DNA of 64,000 nucleotides from Burkholderia sp. OK233 (GTDB lineage Bacteria; Pseudomonadota; Gammaproteobacteria; Burkholderiales; Burkholderiaceae): NCBI RefSeq assembly GCF_900230185.1, contig NZ_OCSR01000001.1:5270001-5334000 (forward strand). The letters are read 5' to 3'. Position numbers and translations under genes: made by a program. How positions within the stretch are numbered: position 1 is the stretch's first letter; every line of letters begins with the position of its first letter. Below, in pieces: positions 44,033-52,767 of this stretch. Below the pieces are notes generated by a model. That model made no database searches and was not told where the DNA came from. It was given only the letters and a program-made list of their open reading frames with translations.

Positions 44033-45328
44033 TTATTTTCCTTGCAACGGTGTAGCGAGCGTTGCGCCCTTGCTCAGCGGCTGTGCTTGTGGCTGCGGTT
44101 TGACGATCAACGTCAGAATCACCGCGGCGATCAGCGCCACGCTCATGAACGCATAGGATGCCGCAGGCGTTCCGGTCGCGCCGTTCAGATAGCCGACCAC
44201 GTACGAACCGACGAACGAACCGAGCGCACCCATGCTATTGATCAGCGCCATCGCGCCGCCCGCGACGTTCTTCGGCAGCAGTTCCGGCACGATTGCGAAG
44301 AACGGCCCATACGGCGCATACATTGCGCCGCCGGCAATCACCAGCAACGCGTACGACATCCAGAAGTGCGTAGAGCCGAGCGCGTACGACGCGGCGAACG
44401 CGATCGCGCCGACCAGCAGGAACGGCCAAACGAACACTTTGCGGCGGTTGAGTTTATCCGATGCCCACGAAGCCGCAAGCATGGCGATCGTTGCGGCCAG
44501 ATACGGCAGCGCCGAAAGCCAGCCGGTTTCGACCATGCCGAGCGTCGAACCGTTCTTCAGAATCGACGGCAGCCACAACACGAAACCATACACGCCGATG
44601 CTCCAGCAGAAATATTGCGCGCACAGCTTGATCACGGCGGGCGTACGGAACGCTTCGCTGTAATTGCGCATCGGTTTGATGGCGGCCTGTTCAGCGCGCA
44701 AGGTTTCGGCGAGATCGTCCTTCTGTTGCTGCGTGAGCCACGACACCTGCTGCGGCTTATCCTGCACGATGAACCACCAGCACACCGCCCAGAGAATCGC
44801 GGGTGCACCTTCGGCGATGAACATGTGACGCCAGCCGAACGAATGCACCAGATAGCCGGATACCACCGACATCCACAGCACCGTCACCGGATTGCCGAGA
44901 ATCAGGAAGGTGTTGGCCCGCGAGCGCTCGCTCTTCGTGAACCAGTTGCTGATGAAAATCAGCATCGCCGGCATCACCGCGGCCTCGACCACGCCGAGCA
45001 CGAAGCGGATCACCATCAGCGAGGGGATATTGCTGACCATGCCGGTCAGCGCCGCACACCCACCCCACAGGACCAGGCTCCAGAACACGAGCTTTTTCAC
45101 GCTGCGGCGTTCCGCGTAAATCGCGCCGGGAATCTGGAAGAAGAAATAGCCGAGGAAGAACAATGCGCCGATCAGCGACGACAAGCCCTTACTGATGCCG
45201 AGATCCTGGTTGATGCCGGCGGCCGATGCGAAACCGTAGTTCGCGCGATCGAGATAAGCGAGGCTGTACGTGATGAATACGATCGGCATGATCGTCCACC
45301 AGCGGCGAATTGCGAGCGATGAGGTCAT
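44033..45328 (-). CDS. kguT: MFS transporter, anion:cation symporter family, probable 2-ketogluconate importer
   Basis: A 431-aa 12-helix carrier. The ACS-family start IVFITYSLAYLDRANYGFA and the RFVLGVVEAAVMPAMLIF region are typical. Position in kguE-K-T-D order gives the substrate. Its 5' side has two copies of an imperfect hairpin within 100 bp of the start codon, which may tune its expression relative to kguK. Confidence 0.83.
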   Translation of the reverse strand: MTSSLAIRRWWTIMPIVFITYSLAYLDRANYGFASAAGINQDLGISKGLSSLIGALFFLGYFFFQIPGAIYAERRSVKKLVFWSLVLWGGCAALTGMVSNIPSLMVIRFVLGVVEAAVMPAMLIFISNWFTKSERSRANTFLILGNPVTVLWMSVVSGYLVHSFGWRHMFIAEGAPAILWAVCWWFIVQDKPQQVSWLTQQQKDDLAETLRAEQAAIKPMRNYSEAFRTPAVIKLCAQYFCWSIGVYGFVLWLPSILKNGSTLGMVETGWLSALPYLAATIAMLAASWASDKLNRRKVFVWPFLLVGAIAFAASYALGSTHFWMSYALLVIAGGAMYAPYGPFFAIVPELLPKNVAGGAMALINSMGALGSFVGSYVVGYLNGATGTPAASYAFMSVALIAAVILTLIVKPQPQAQPLSKGATLATPLQGK

Positions 45329-45341
45329 GGAAGTCTCCTTT

Positions 45342-45425
45342 GTCGACCAGAGTTAGCGCTTTAGCGCTTACTCTGGTTCCATGCAAAGCGGTCGACCAGA
45401 GTTGGTGCAAAGCGCTTACTCTGGT
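45342..45425. repeat. Two copies of a hairpin element upstream of kguT
   Basis: GTCGACCAGAGTT occurs at 45342-45354 and 45391-45403, and GCGCTTACTCTGGT at 45364-45377 and 45412-45425. In each copy ACCAGAGT pairs with ACTCTGGT; copy one is a 15-bp arm hairpin with one mismatch and a 2-nt loop. Confidence 0.9.
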
Positions 45426-45571
45426 CCCGTGCAAGATAGTTGCTAACGGCTTCCCGAAGCAATGATGGGCGGTCATGGGGCGCTGTTCGAGCGCTCTTGC
45501 TGTTATCGAGCCAGCTAATGCTGAATAGGGCTGAATGCACGGATGCGGCGCAATGTGCGGCTCATCCGCGC

Positions 45572-46555
45572 TCAGGCCGCGGTGGCGACGCGCGGTGCAT
45601 CGGCCTGTTCGAGCGCGTCGAGTTCGGCGCGGCTCGGCAGGCCTTCCGAATCGCCGATCACCTGGATCGCCAGTGCGCCGATGCGGTTGCCGCGCGCAAT
45701 CGCTTGCGGCAGTGTCCTGCCTTCGAGCAACGCACTGACCACCCCGACAGCGAAACCATCGCCCGCGCCGACCGTGTCCACCACCTTCGCGACCGGCTGA
45801 CCGGCGATCACGGCTGCATCGTCGGCGGTGCGGAAGTACGCGCCTTCTGCGCCGAGCTTGATGATCACGCCGCGCGCGCCACGGTCGAGATAAAACCTGG
45901 CGATGTCGTCCGGCTGCGTATAGCCGGTCAGAATCTCGCCTTCGCCGATGCCCGGCAGCACCCAGTCGGCCAGTGCCGCGAGCGCGTTCAAGCCTTCGAT
46001 CATCGCGGCGCGCGAGGGCCACAGCGTAGGGCGTAGATTCGGATCGAACGAGATCGTCTTTCCGGCGGCACGCATTTCACGCGCCAGATGGAACGCGAGT
46101 TCGCGCGAGCTGGCCGAGATGGCCGGCGCCACGCCCGTCAGATGCAAGTGACGTGCGGGCAGCACGTAATCGGCCACGTAATCAGCCAACGACAGATGGC
46201 TCGCCGCCGACCCTTTGCGGAAGTATTCGATGGCCGGATCGCTGCCGTCGTCGTTCTTCGACTTCAGCTGGAAACCGGTCGGGTAGCGCTCGTCGGTGGT
46301 CACGCAGCACTGGTCGATGCCTTCTTTCGTCAGCGTGTCGCGCACATACTGGCCAAACGAATCATTGCCGACGCGGCTCATCCAGCCCACCTTGAAACCA
46401 AGGCGCGACAGACCGATCGCCACGTTCAGATCGGCGCCCGCGACGCGCTTGGTAAATTGCCCGACACCGGCGAGTGCTCCGGTTTCGGCGGCCACGAACA
46501 TGGCCATCGCTTCACCGTAGGTGATGACGTCGAGTGCTGCGTTTGTGTTGCTCAT
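45572..46555 (-). CDS. kguK: Ketogluconate kinase (PfkB family)
   Basis: A 327-aa sugar kinase. The PfkB signature DTVGAGDGFAVGV holds the catalytic Asp, and the N-terminal GEAMAMFV and VAGADLNVAIGLSRLG are typical of 2-keto-3-deoxygluconate/2-ketogluconate kinases. It should phosphorylate imported 2-ketogluconate. It lies between kguE and kguT with gaps of 171 and 243 bp, wider than usual. Confidence 0.84.
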   Translation of the reverse strand: MSNTNAALDVITYGEAMAMFVAAETGALAGVGQFTKRVAGADLNVAIGLSRLGFKVGWMSRVGNDSFGQYVRDTLTKEGIDQCCVTTDERYPTGFQLKSKNDDGSDPAIEYFRKGSAASHLSLADYVADYVLPARHLHLTGVAPAISASSRELAFHLAREMRAAGKTISFDPNLRPTLWPSRAAMIEGLNALAALADWVLPGIGEGEILTGYTQPDDIARFYLDRGARGVIIKLGAEGAYFRTADDAAVIAGQPVAKVVDTVGAGDGFAVGVVSALLEGRTLPQAIARGNRIGALAIQVIGDSEGLPSRAELDALEQADAPRVATAA

Positions 46556-46652
46556 GCTTCGCTCCTGCGTGTTCCTGTTTGCTGCCAGTTTTTTTGCGTT
46601 TGCTGCGCGTGTACCGCTTTGCGTGCGCTGCTTTGCATGCTTCCGCCCGTAC

Positions 46653-46681
46653 CGCGTGCACTTCTCCGCACGCGCTTTTTT
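46653..46681 (+). other. Terminator-like hairpin on the plus strand in kguE-kguK gap
   Basis: CGCGTGC and GCACGCG arms followed by C and six T on the plus strand, opposite to the operon. It may stop antisense transcription; on the sense strand the same region is purine-rich. Confidence 0.35.
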
Positions 46682-46726
46682 GCCGGGCGCTTTTTGAGTA
46701 CCGCTCTCTCAGGTCCTGCGTGCCGC

Positions 46727-47500
46727 TTACGCGGCAGCCAGCCATGCGACGTAGTGCGCCGCGTCCGCATCGATACGGTTCGCATCGAACGGAAATTCAA
46801 TGCCGCGCGGCACGTGGTGCGGCAGCTTATCGAGCACCGCGGCGAACTGCGGGTCGTCGGCGGCCGGCGCGGCGGGAAAGCGTCGTGCGCCCTCGCCCAC
46901 CGTCGTCTTGCAATGGATGTATTCGACATGCGCAGCCAGCGGCCCGGCGGCATCGAGCGGCGCGACATCGCGCCAGGCCCAGTTGCCGATGTCGAAGGTC
47001 ATACCGAGCAGACCGGCGTGGCCTTCACGCGCCAACGCATCGAACAGGCCGGTGAATTGCCCAAGCGAACCGCCTTCAGCCAGCTGACCGTTTTCGACGA
47101 CGAGCCGCACGTCCGCGCAGCGCATGTAGTCGGCAATCACTGCGGCGTTGGCCTCGGAGCCAAACCCGCCGAGTTGCAGCTTCACGAAGCGCGCGCCCAG
47201 CGCGATCGCTTCTTCAATCGAGACGCGCAGTGCGTCGGCGTCGAGCCCGCCGTCCGTCGTGTACAGCGACGCGGGCGTCGAGTAGACCGACCACAAACCG
47301 AGTTCCGCAATCTGTTTGCCGAGCGTGCGTAACGCCTGCGGCGCGGCGTCGGCTTCGTCCGCGAACAGTTCGCGACGCACTTCGAAGCCCGTCGCGCCGG
47401 CCTGTTTGCTCGCGTCGGCCCACTTCAGATGACCGTGCGTGCGAACCGCATCCATCCCGAATGCGCTTGCGACGATCACCACGTCCACTGCGTCAGTCAT
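46727..47500 (-). CDS. kguE: Sugar phosphate isomerase/epimerase, KguE
   Basis: A 257-aa TIM-barrel protein of the xylose-isomerase-like/AP endonuclease 2 superfamily. It contains FVKLQLGGFGS, RLVVENGQLAEGG and GMTFDIGNWAWRD, the metal-ligand strands. The start at 47500 (MTDAVDVVIVASAFG) is chosen by family length; the frame upstream is not coding. It is the first gene of the kgu operon. Its exact reaction is not settled. Confidence 0.8.
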   Translation of the reverse strand: MTDAVDVVIVASAFGMDAVRTHGHLKWADASKQAGATGFEVRRELFADEADAAPQALRTLGKQIAELGLWSVYSTPASLYTTDGGLDADALRVSIEEAIALGARFVKLQLGGFGSEANAAVIADYMRCADVRLVVENGQLAEGGSLGQFTGLFDALAREGHAGLLGMTFDIGNWAWRDVAPLDAAGPLAAHVEYIHCKTTVGEGARRFPAAPAADDPQFAAVLDKLPHHVPRGIEFPFDANRIDADAAHYVAWLAAA

Positions 47501-47534
47501 GTCGAATTTACTCAAACCTGTCTCAGGATCGGCA

Positions 47535-47552
47535 TTTGGAACCGGTTCCAAA
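47535..47552. promoter_or_regulatory. PtxS-type operator in front of kguE
   Basis: TTTGGAACCGGTTCCAAA is a perfect 18-bp palindrome with the CCGG centre of PtxS sites (TGAAACCGGTTTCA in Pseudomonas), 35 bp before the kguE start. Confidence 0.7.
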
Positions 47553-47649
47553 CACGCTTCGAAAAAAAGCGCCGAAGCGCTTGCGATGCCCGAATAGTGC
47601 GCCGGGCTGGGTGACATGCACCATAGTGGAAATCCCCAGGAAACCTCGA

Positions 47650-48690
47650 TCAGGGCCCATCCGCAAGGCACAGCGCGAGAAACTGCTCAACCACCCGCGA
47701 CGGGGCACTCGCATGCGGCACCAGAATCGACAGCCGCCGCGTCAGCGGCTCCGGGCTCAATGAGAACAGGCGCAGCGCGCCGTCCTCATGCCGCATCGAC
47801 ATCGCCGAGACAAAACCGATGCCCATGCCTGCCCGCACCGCCTCCTTGACGCCTTCGACCCCGGCAATCTCCAGCGCCACGCGCATCGGCACGCCCGCCC
47901 GGGCAAAGGCCCACTCGACGATCTGCCGCACACCCGACCCGGCCTCGCGCAGCACTAGCGGATGTGGACCGAACGCCGCCAGCTCCGCCCGCCCGCCGTT
48001 GATGGCCGCTCCGCTTTCTAACGCCCCTGGCGCTCCGCCTTCTGCCGCTCCTGCCCCTCCTGCCACTCCTGCCACTCCTGCCACTCCTGCCACTCCGAAC
48101 CCGCCAGCCCCAGTTGCCGCGACAGCCCTACCCGCGCCACCTGCCTGCGCCAGCGCCACCGCCAGAGGATGCGTGCGCGGCATGATCGCGACGATTTCAT
48201 CCTCGCGCCACGCGTGCACCGCGGTGTCCGGCGGCAGATCCGAGCCGACCGGACCTTCGATCATCGCGATATCCACCGAACCCAGTGCGCCGACGATTTC
48301 CGTGGTGTTGCCATCGGCGGTATGCAGCGTCACGTCGGGATAGCGACGATGAAAGTCAGCGATCAGGTATGGCAGCAGATAGCTCGCCGGCGTGGTGCTT
48401 GCGCCAATGCGCAGGGTGCCCTGCTCGAGGCCGCGCAGCGCGTCGCGATACGCATGCGCCTGCCGCCATGTATCGCGCAGGCGGGTCGCATAGCTGGCGA
48501 GTTGCTCGCCGGCGGGCGTCAAACGCACGCCGCGCCCGTCGCGCAGGTAAAGCGGCTCGCCGAATTCGTCCTGCAACTGACGCAATTGTCCCGACACGGC
48601 CGGCTGCGATAGATGCAGCGCCACAGCCGCCCGGCTGATGTTGCGATGCTCGGCGACGGCCGCAAACGTTATAAGTTGATCCGGGGTCAT
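47650..48690 (-). CDS. LysR-family regulator, YeiE/CysB-like, with glycine/alanine-rich insertion
   Basis: A 346-aa regulator, about 45 longer than normal. The HTH contains LITFAAVAEHRNISRAAVAL and SQPAVSGQLRQLQDEFGEPL. ATG at 48690; a TTG at 48699 is less likely. A Gly/Ala/Val-rich insertion at about residues 183-234 lies in the effector domain and is partly encoded by a 9-bp tandem repeat. It is divergent from the YeiH-like gene, the known LysR-YeiH pairing. Confidence 0.85.
   Translation of the reverse strand: MTPDQLITFAAVAEHRNISRAAVALHLSQPAVSGQLRQLQDEFGEPLYLRDGRGVRLTPAGEQLASYATRLRDTWRQAHAYRDALRGLEQGTLRIGASTTPASYLLPYLIADFHRRYPDVTLHTADGNTTEIVGALGSVDIAMIEGPVGSDLPPDTAVHAWREDEIVAIMPRTHPLAVALAQAGGAGRAVAATGAGGFGVAGVAGVAGVAGGAGAAEGGAPGALESGAAINGGRAELAAFGPHPLVLREAGSGVRQIVEWAFARAGVPMRVALEIAGVEGVKEAVRAGMGIGFVSAMSMRHEDGALRLFSLSPEPLTRRLSILVPHASAPSRVVEQFLALCLADGP
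48050..48094. repeat. 9-bp tandem repeat inside the LysR gene
   Basis: Four exact CCTGCCACT units (48059-48094) preceded by one CCTGCCCCT. On the coding strand they give a Val-Ala-Gly repeat. Unit length is a multiple of three, so copy changes keep the frame. Confidence 0.93.
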
Positions 48691-48697
48691 GACGGTC

Positions 48698-48722
48698 AAA
48701 GTATCCGTTAAGCTGATACTTT
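48698..48722. promoter_or_regulatory. Inverted repeat next to LysR start
   Basis: AAAGTATC, 9 bp, GATACTTT, starting 8 bp from the LysR start codon. Candidate autoregulatory site. Confidence 0.5.
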
Positions 48723-48724
48723 AC

Positions 48725-48768
48725 ATCCTAAATCATGATTTTTCATATCTATATATCTAATTTAGGAT
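48725..48768. promoter_or_regulatory. Second inverted repeat in LysR-YeiH gap
   Basis: ATCCTAAAT, 26 bp, ATTTAGGAT: 9-bp perfect arms in an AT-rich stretch that probably holds the promoter of the exporter gene. Candidate activation site. Confidence 0.5.
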
Positions 48769-48810
48769 TAGGGCTATCGAATCAAGACAGTCATAGGAAG
48801 GCGCTACGCC

Positions 48811-49902
48811 ATGTCCACCGCTCATCTCACTGCTTCTGCCGCACCCGCCGGGTCATCCACCCGCGGCCAACTCAACGGCATTCTGTTCGTTGCACTGTTC
48901 GCCGCGGCCGTGACCCGCATCGCTTCGATCCCGGCCATCGCTGGCCTGGGTCTGAGCCCGCTGATCGTCGGTATCGTGGCCGGCGCCATTTACGGCAACG
49001 CGCTGCGTGACGGCATGCCCGAAAGCTGGGCGGCCGGCGTCAACTTCTCGGCACGCAAGCTCCTGCGCATCGCCGTGGCATTTTTCGGGCTGCGCGTCAG
49101 CCTGCAGGAAATCGCCCAGGTCGGCTTGCCCGGTCTCGCTGAGTCGGTGCTGATCGTCGTGAGCACGCTGGTGATCGGTACGTGGGCCGGGATGAAAATC
49201 ATGAAGCTCGACCGCGACACGGCATTGCTGACAGCGGCGGGCAGCGCGATCTGCGGCGCGGCGGCCGTGCTCGCGTTCGAGTCGACGCTGCAATCCAAGC
49301 CGCATAAGAGTGCAATGGCGGTGGGCAGCGTCGTGCTGTTCGGCACCCTCTCGATGTTTCTCTACCCGGTGCTGTTCAAGGCGGGCTGGCTGCATCTCGA
49401 CACGGTTGGCGCGGGTCTGTTCTTCGGCGGCACGATTCACGAAGTGGCGCAGGTGGTCGGCGCGGCCAGCAATGTGAGCCCGGAAGCGACCCACATCGCG
49501 ACCATCGTCAAGATGACCCGTGTGATGCTGCTGGTGCCGGTGCTGCTGGTCGTCGGCATGTGGGTGAATCGCTCGGCACGCAGCGCGGCCGTCTCTGCAT
49601 CGGCCGAAGACGGCAAGCAACACGCCCCGCGCAAGCTGGCGATTCCCTGGTTCGCGCTCGGATTCCTCGCCTTCGTCGTGATCAACTCGCTGCACGTTCT
49701 GCCGGAAAGCACGATCAGCACGCTGAACATGCTCGACACCTTCGCGCTCACCATGGCCATGACCGCGCTCGGTATCGAAACCCGTATCGCGCAGATCCGC
49801 CAGGCCGGCCCCCGTGCATTGACCACCGGCTTCATCCTGTATGTGTGGTTGATTGCCGGCGGACTGGGTATCACGTGGACCGTCCAGCACTTGCTCGGCT
49901 AA
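48811..49902 (+). CDS. YeiH/UPF0324-family putative sulfate exporter
   Basis: A 363-aa inner-membrane protein with about ten hydrophobic segments. It carries KLLRIAVAFFGLRVSLQEI, GSAICGAAAVLAFE and FGGTIHEVAQVVGAA, all conserved in the YeiH family. Such proteins are annotated as putative sulfate exporters, and are linked to sulfur or sulfite stress through the divergent LysR. Terminator downstream. Confidence 0.85.
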   Translation: MSTAHLTASAAPAGSSTRGQLNGILFVALFAAAVTRIASIPAIAGLGLSPLIVGIVAGAIYGNALRDGMPESWAAGVNFSARKLLRIAVAFFGLRVSLQEIAQVGLPGLAESVLIVVSTLVIGTWAGMKIMKLDRDTALLTAAGSAICGAAAVLAFESTLQSKPHKSAMAVGSVVLFGTLSMFLYPVLFKAGWLHLDTVGAGLFFGGTIHEVAQVVGAASNVSPEATHIATIVKMTRVMLLVPVLLVVGMWVNRSARSAAVSASAEDGKQHAPRKLAIPWFALGFLAFVVINSLHVLPESTISTLNMLDTFALTMAMTALGIETRIAQIRQAGPRALTTGFILYVWLIAGGLGITWTVQHLLG

Positions 49903-49922
49903 GCCGCCCCCGCCTCTTCGCC

Positions 49923-49943
49923 AACCCCGCCGCGCGCGGGGTT
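49923..49943 (+). terminator. Rho-independent terminator of YeiH-like gene
   Basis: AACCCCG-7 nt-CGGGGTT with four T overlapping the 3' arm and beyond, 20 bp after the stop codon. Confidence 0.75.
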
Positions 49944-50047
49944 TTGTGCGTTCAGGAGAACCATCCGTCACTCATGCGCGGCATACTGGTTGCTGACGTT
50001 ACCCGTTCACGCCAACCCGTTCATGCAACCGGAATGAGGACTGATCG

Positions 50048-50785
50048 ATGAGCCTGGAACTTTACTATTGGGACGGCCTGCAAGGCCGCGGAGAATTCGT
50101 GCGCCTGGCCCTGGAAGAAGCCGGCGCGGACTATGTGGAAGTGGCGCGCGGCGAGCCGTCCGACGGCCTCGGCACGAACGCGATGATGGCGCTGATGAAG
50201 AGCAAGGACGCGCCCTATCCGCCGTTCGCGCCGCCGTTTCTGAAGGACGGCGATCTGGTGATCGCGCAGACCGCCAACATCCTCTTCTACCTCGGCCCGA
50301 AGCTCAATCTGGCGCCATCGGTCGAAAGCCTGCGCTATGTCGCCAACGGACTGCAACTGACGATCGCCGACATGGTGACCGAAGCGCACGACACGCATCA
50401 TCCGCTCGCCAGCGCCTTGTATTACGAAGACCAGAAAGACGCCGCCAAAGTGCGCGCGCACGACTTCATCGACCACCGGATTCCGAAGTTCATGAAGTAC
50501 TTTGAGCGCGTGCTGAAACAGAACCCGGCCGGCGACACGTTCATGGTGGGCGACGCGCTCACATACGTCGACCTGTCGATGTTCCAGCTGATCGACGGTC
50601 TGCTGTACGCGTTTCCGCGCGCGCTCAAGCGTTTCGGTGAACACTATCCGCGACTCGCGGCGTTGCACGACGCGGTGACCGAGCGGCCGAACATCGCCGC
50701 TTATCTCCAGTCCGACCGGCGCATCTCGCACAACGAGGCCTGCATCTTCCGGCACTACCCCGAGCTCGACAAGGCGGCGACTTGA
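50048..50785 (+). CDS. Glutathione S-transferase
   Basis: A 245-aa protein with an N-terminal thioredoxin-like domain (LELYYWDGLQGRGEFVRLAL) and a C-terminal helical domain (DALTYVDLSMFQLIDGLLYA). The Tyr near the N-terminus fits the alpha/mu/pi/sigma-like group. It conjugates glutathione to electrophiles or acts as a peroxidase. No operon partner; a hairpin follows. Confidence 0.85.
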   Translation: MSLELYYWDGLQGRGEFVRLALEEAGADYVEVARGEPSDGLGTNAMMALMKSKDAPYPPFAPPFLKDGDLVIAQTANILFYLGPKLNLAPSVESLRYVANGLQLTIADMVTEAHDTHHPLASALYYEDQKDAAKVRAHDFIDHRIPKFMKYFERVLKQNPAGDTFMVGDALTYVDLSMFQLIDGLLYAFPRALKRFGEHYPRLAALHDAVTERPNIAAYLQSDRRISHNEACIFRHYPELDKAAT

Positions 50786-50814
50786 TCCACGCCGCGCTCC
50801 TTCGCGAACCCTGC

Positions 50815-50848
50815 GCATCGCGCCCGCTTCCGACAGCGGGCGCGATGC
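50815..50848 (+). terminator. Strong hairpin after glutathione transferase gene
   Basis: GCATCGCGCCCGCT and AGCGGGCGCGATGC, a 14-bp perfect stem with a 6-nt loop, 30 bp past the stop. No T-run follows, so it may stop transcription weakly or protect the mRNA end. Confidence 0.55.
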
Positions 50849-50897
50849 TGTTACCGTACGCGCATTCCATCCACCCATCACGCCCTCTCCTGCCGAC

Positions 50898-52631
50898 GTG
50901 CTTTCATTCCTGCTGAAGCTGCGCACCCGCGCCCAAACCCTGTTCCGTCTCTCCGACGCCCATACGATGCTGGTCTGGTCGGTGGTAGTCGGCGTCGCGG
51001 GCGCGTTCGCGACGATTGCCTTTCGCGAAGGCATCGCGTTGCTGCAACTGGCGGCGGTCGGCAAGTCCGGCAGTTTCGTCGAAATGGCGCGCAGCTTGCC
51101 GTGGACGGTGCGCGTGTGGCTGCCCGCCGCGGGCGGCCTGATCGCCGGCCTCTTTCTGCTGATCGCGCAACGTCACGTCGACAAGTGCAATCACATCGAC
51201 TACATGGAAGCCGTCGCTATCGGTGACGGCGTGGTGCCGGTCAAACTGAGCTTCTGGCGCAGCGTGTCGTCGCTGTTCACGATTTCGAGCGGCGGCTCGA
51301 TCGGCCGCGAAGGTCCGATGGTGCAACTGGCGGCGCTGGCCGCGTCGCTGATCGGCCGCTGGGTGCATTTCGATCCGCCGCGTCTGCGCCTCCTCGTCGC
51401 GTGCGGCGCGGCCGCCGGGATTACGGCCGCGTACAGTGCGCCGATTGCCGGCGCGTTTTTCGTCACCGAGATCGTGCTCGGCTCGATCGTGATGGAAAGC
51501 TTCGGCCCGGTGGTGGTCTCGGCGGTGGTCGCCAACATCACCATGCGCGAGTTCACCAGCTACAAGCCGCCGTACGAAATGCCGGTGTTTCCGCCGGTGG
51601 CGGGCGCCGAAGTTCTGCTGTTCGTCGCGCTCGGGCTGCTGTGCGGTGCGGCCGCGCCGCAATTTCTGCGGCTGATGGACTTCTCGAAAGCAAGCTTTCG
51701 CAAGCTGCCAGTGCCGCTGCCGATCCGGCTGGCGTTGGGCGGTCTGGTCGTCGGTATTCTGTCGGTGTGGACGCCGGAGGTGTGGGGCAACGGCTACAGC
51801 GTCGTCAACTCCATTCTGCATTCGCCGTGGACGTGGACCGCGCTCGTCCTCGTGCTGGTGTTCAAGATCGTTGCGACGTCGGCGACCGTGGGTTCAGGCG
51901 CGATCGGCGGGGTATTCACGCCGACGCTCTTCGTCGGCGCGGTGGTCGGCTCGCTGTTCGGCCTCGGCATGCACGCGTTGTGGCCGCACGGCACCTCGGC
52001 GCCCTTCGCCTATGCGATGGTCGGCATGGGCGCGTTTCTGGCCGGCGCCACGCAGGCGCCGCTGATGGCGATCCTGATGATCTTCGAAATGACGCTCAGC
52101 TATCAGGTGGTGCTGCCGCTGATGCTGTCGTGCGTGGTCGCCTATTTCGTGTCGCGCGCGATCGGCAAGACGTCGATGTACGAAATCACGCTGCGCCGCA
52201 ATCAGGAGGAACAGGAGCGCACCCGTCTCCGCGCGACGCAGATGCGCGAACTGATCCGTCCCGCCGAAACCGTCGTGCCCCCGAACGCGACTGTGCAGGA
52301 TATGACGCGCGTGTTCCTCGAATATCCGGTGAAGTATCTGTACGTCGCCAACGAGTCCGGCGCGTTTCTCGGCGTGGTCGCGCTCAAGGACATCACCTCC
52401 GATCTGCTCGACAAGCGCGACACCTCCGCAAAAACCGCCGCGGATTATCTGCAGCCGCATTTCGACGTGCTCACGCCGGATATGCCGCTCGGCGTTGCGT
52501 TGCAGCACTTCATGGCGTTTCAGGGCGAGCGGTTGCCGGTGGTCGAAAGCACCGCGGATCCGAAGCTGGCAGGGGTGGTGTACAAGACTTCGCTACTCGA
52601 TGCGTACTTCCGCATGAATCCGACGCGCTGA
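50898..52631 (+). CDS. ClC-family chloride channel/transporter with CBS domains
   Basis: A 577-aa membrane protein. It has the gating motif GREGP and the GGVFTP anion-site motif. The helix that follows reads FFVTEIVLG, so the internal proton glutamate of CLC-ec1 seems replaced by Ile, as in channel-type members. Two C-terminal CBS repeats (about residues 460-570) may bind nucleotides. GTG start at 50898; no clear ribosome binding site. Stand-alone gene. Confidence 0.88.
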   Translation: MLSFLLKLRTRAQTLFRLSDAHTMLVWSVVVGVAGAFATIAFREGIALLQLAAVGKSGSFVEMARSLPWTVRVWLPAAGGLIAGLFLLIAQRHVDKCNHIDYMEAVAIGDGVVPVKLSFWRSVSSLFTISSGGSIGREGPMVQLAALAASLIGRWVHFDPPRLRLLVACGAAAGITAAYSAPIAGAFFVTEIVLGSIVMESFGPVVVSAVVANITMREFTSYKPPYEMPVFPPVAGAEVLLFVALGLLCGAAAPQFLRLMDFSKASFRKLPVPLPIRLALGGLVVGILSVWTPEVWGNGYSVVNSILHSPWTWTALVLVLVFKIVATSATVGSGAIGGVFTPTLFVGAVVGSLFGLGMHALWPHGTSAPFAYAMVGMGAFLAGATQAPLMAILMIFEMTLSYQVVLPLMLSCVVAYFVSRAIGKTSMYEITLRRNQEEQERTRLRATQMRELIRPAETVVPPNATVQDMTRVFLEYPVKYLYVANESGAFLGVVALKDITSDLLDKRDTSAKTAADYLQPHFDVLTPDMPLGVALQHFMAFQGERLPVVESTADPKLAGVVYKTSLLDAYFRMNPTR

Positions 52632-52767
52632 GGCCTGACGCCTCCGCCTTACCCGTGCAAAGCGCGGCAGATTCCCTACAATGAGAAAACCGCTGCAGCG
52701 CATGCGAGCAGCGCGCGTTACGCCAGGATGGGCGCACCGAGACGCCCGCCCTTCGATCGGAGCGAAG

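Noticed and set aside
43280..45322. Long 680-codon open frame on the plus strand
   Set aside because: It is opposite kguD and kguT, which have clear family motifs; the frame is rich in Arg, His and Ala as expected from antisense of GC-rich genes.
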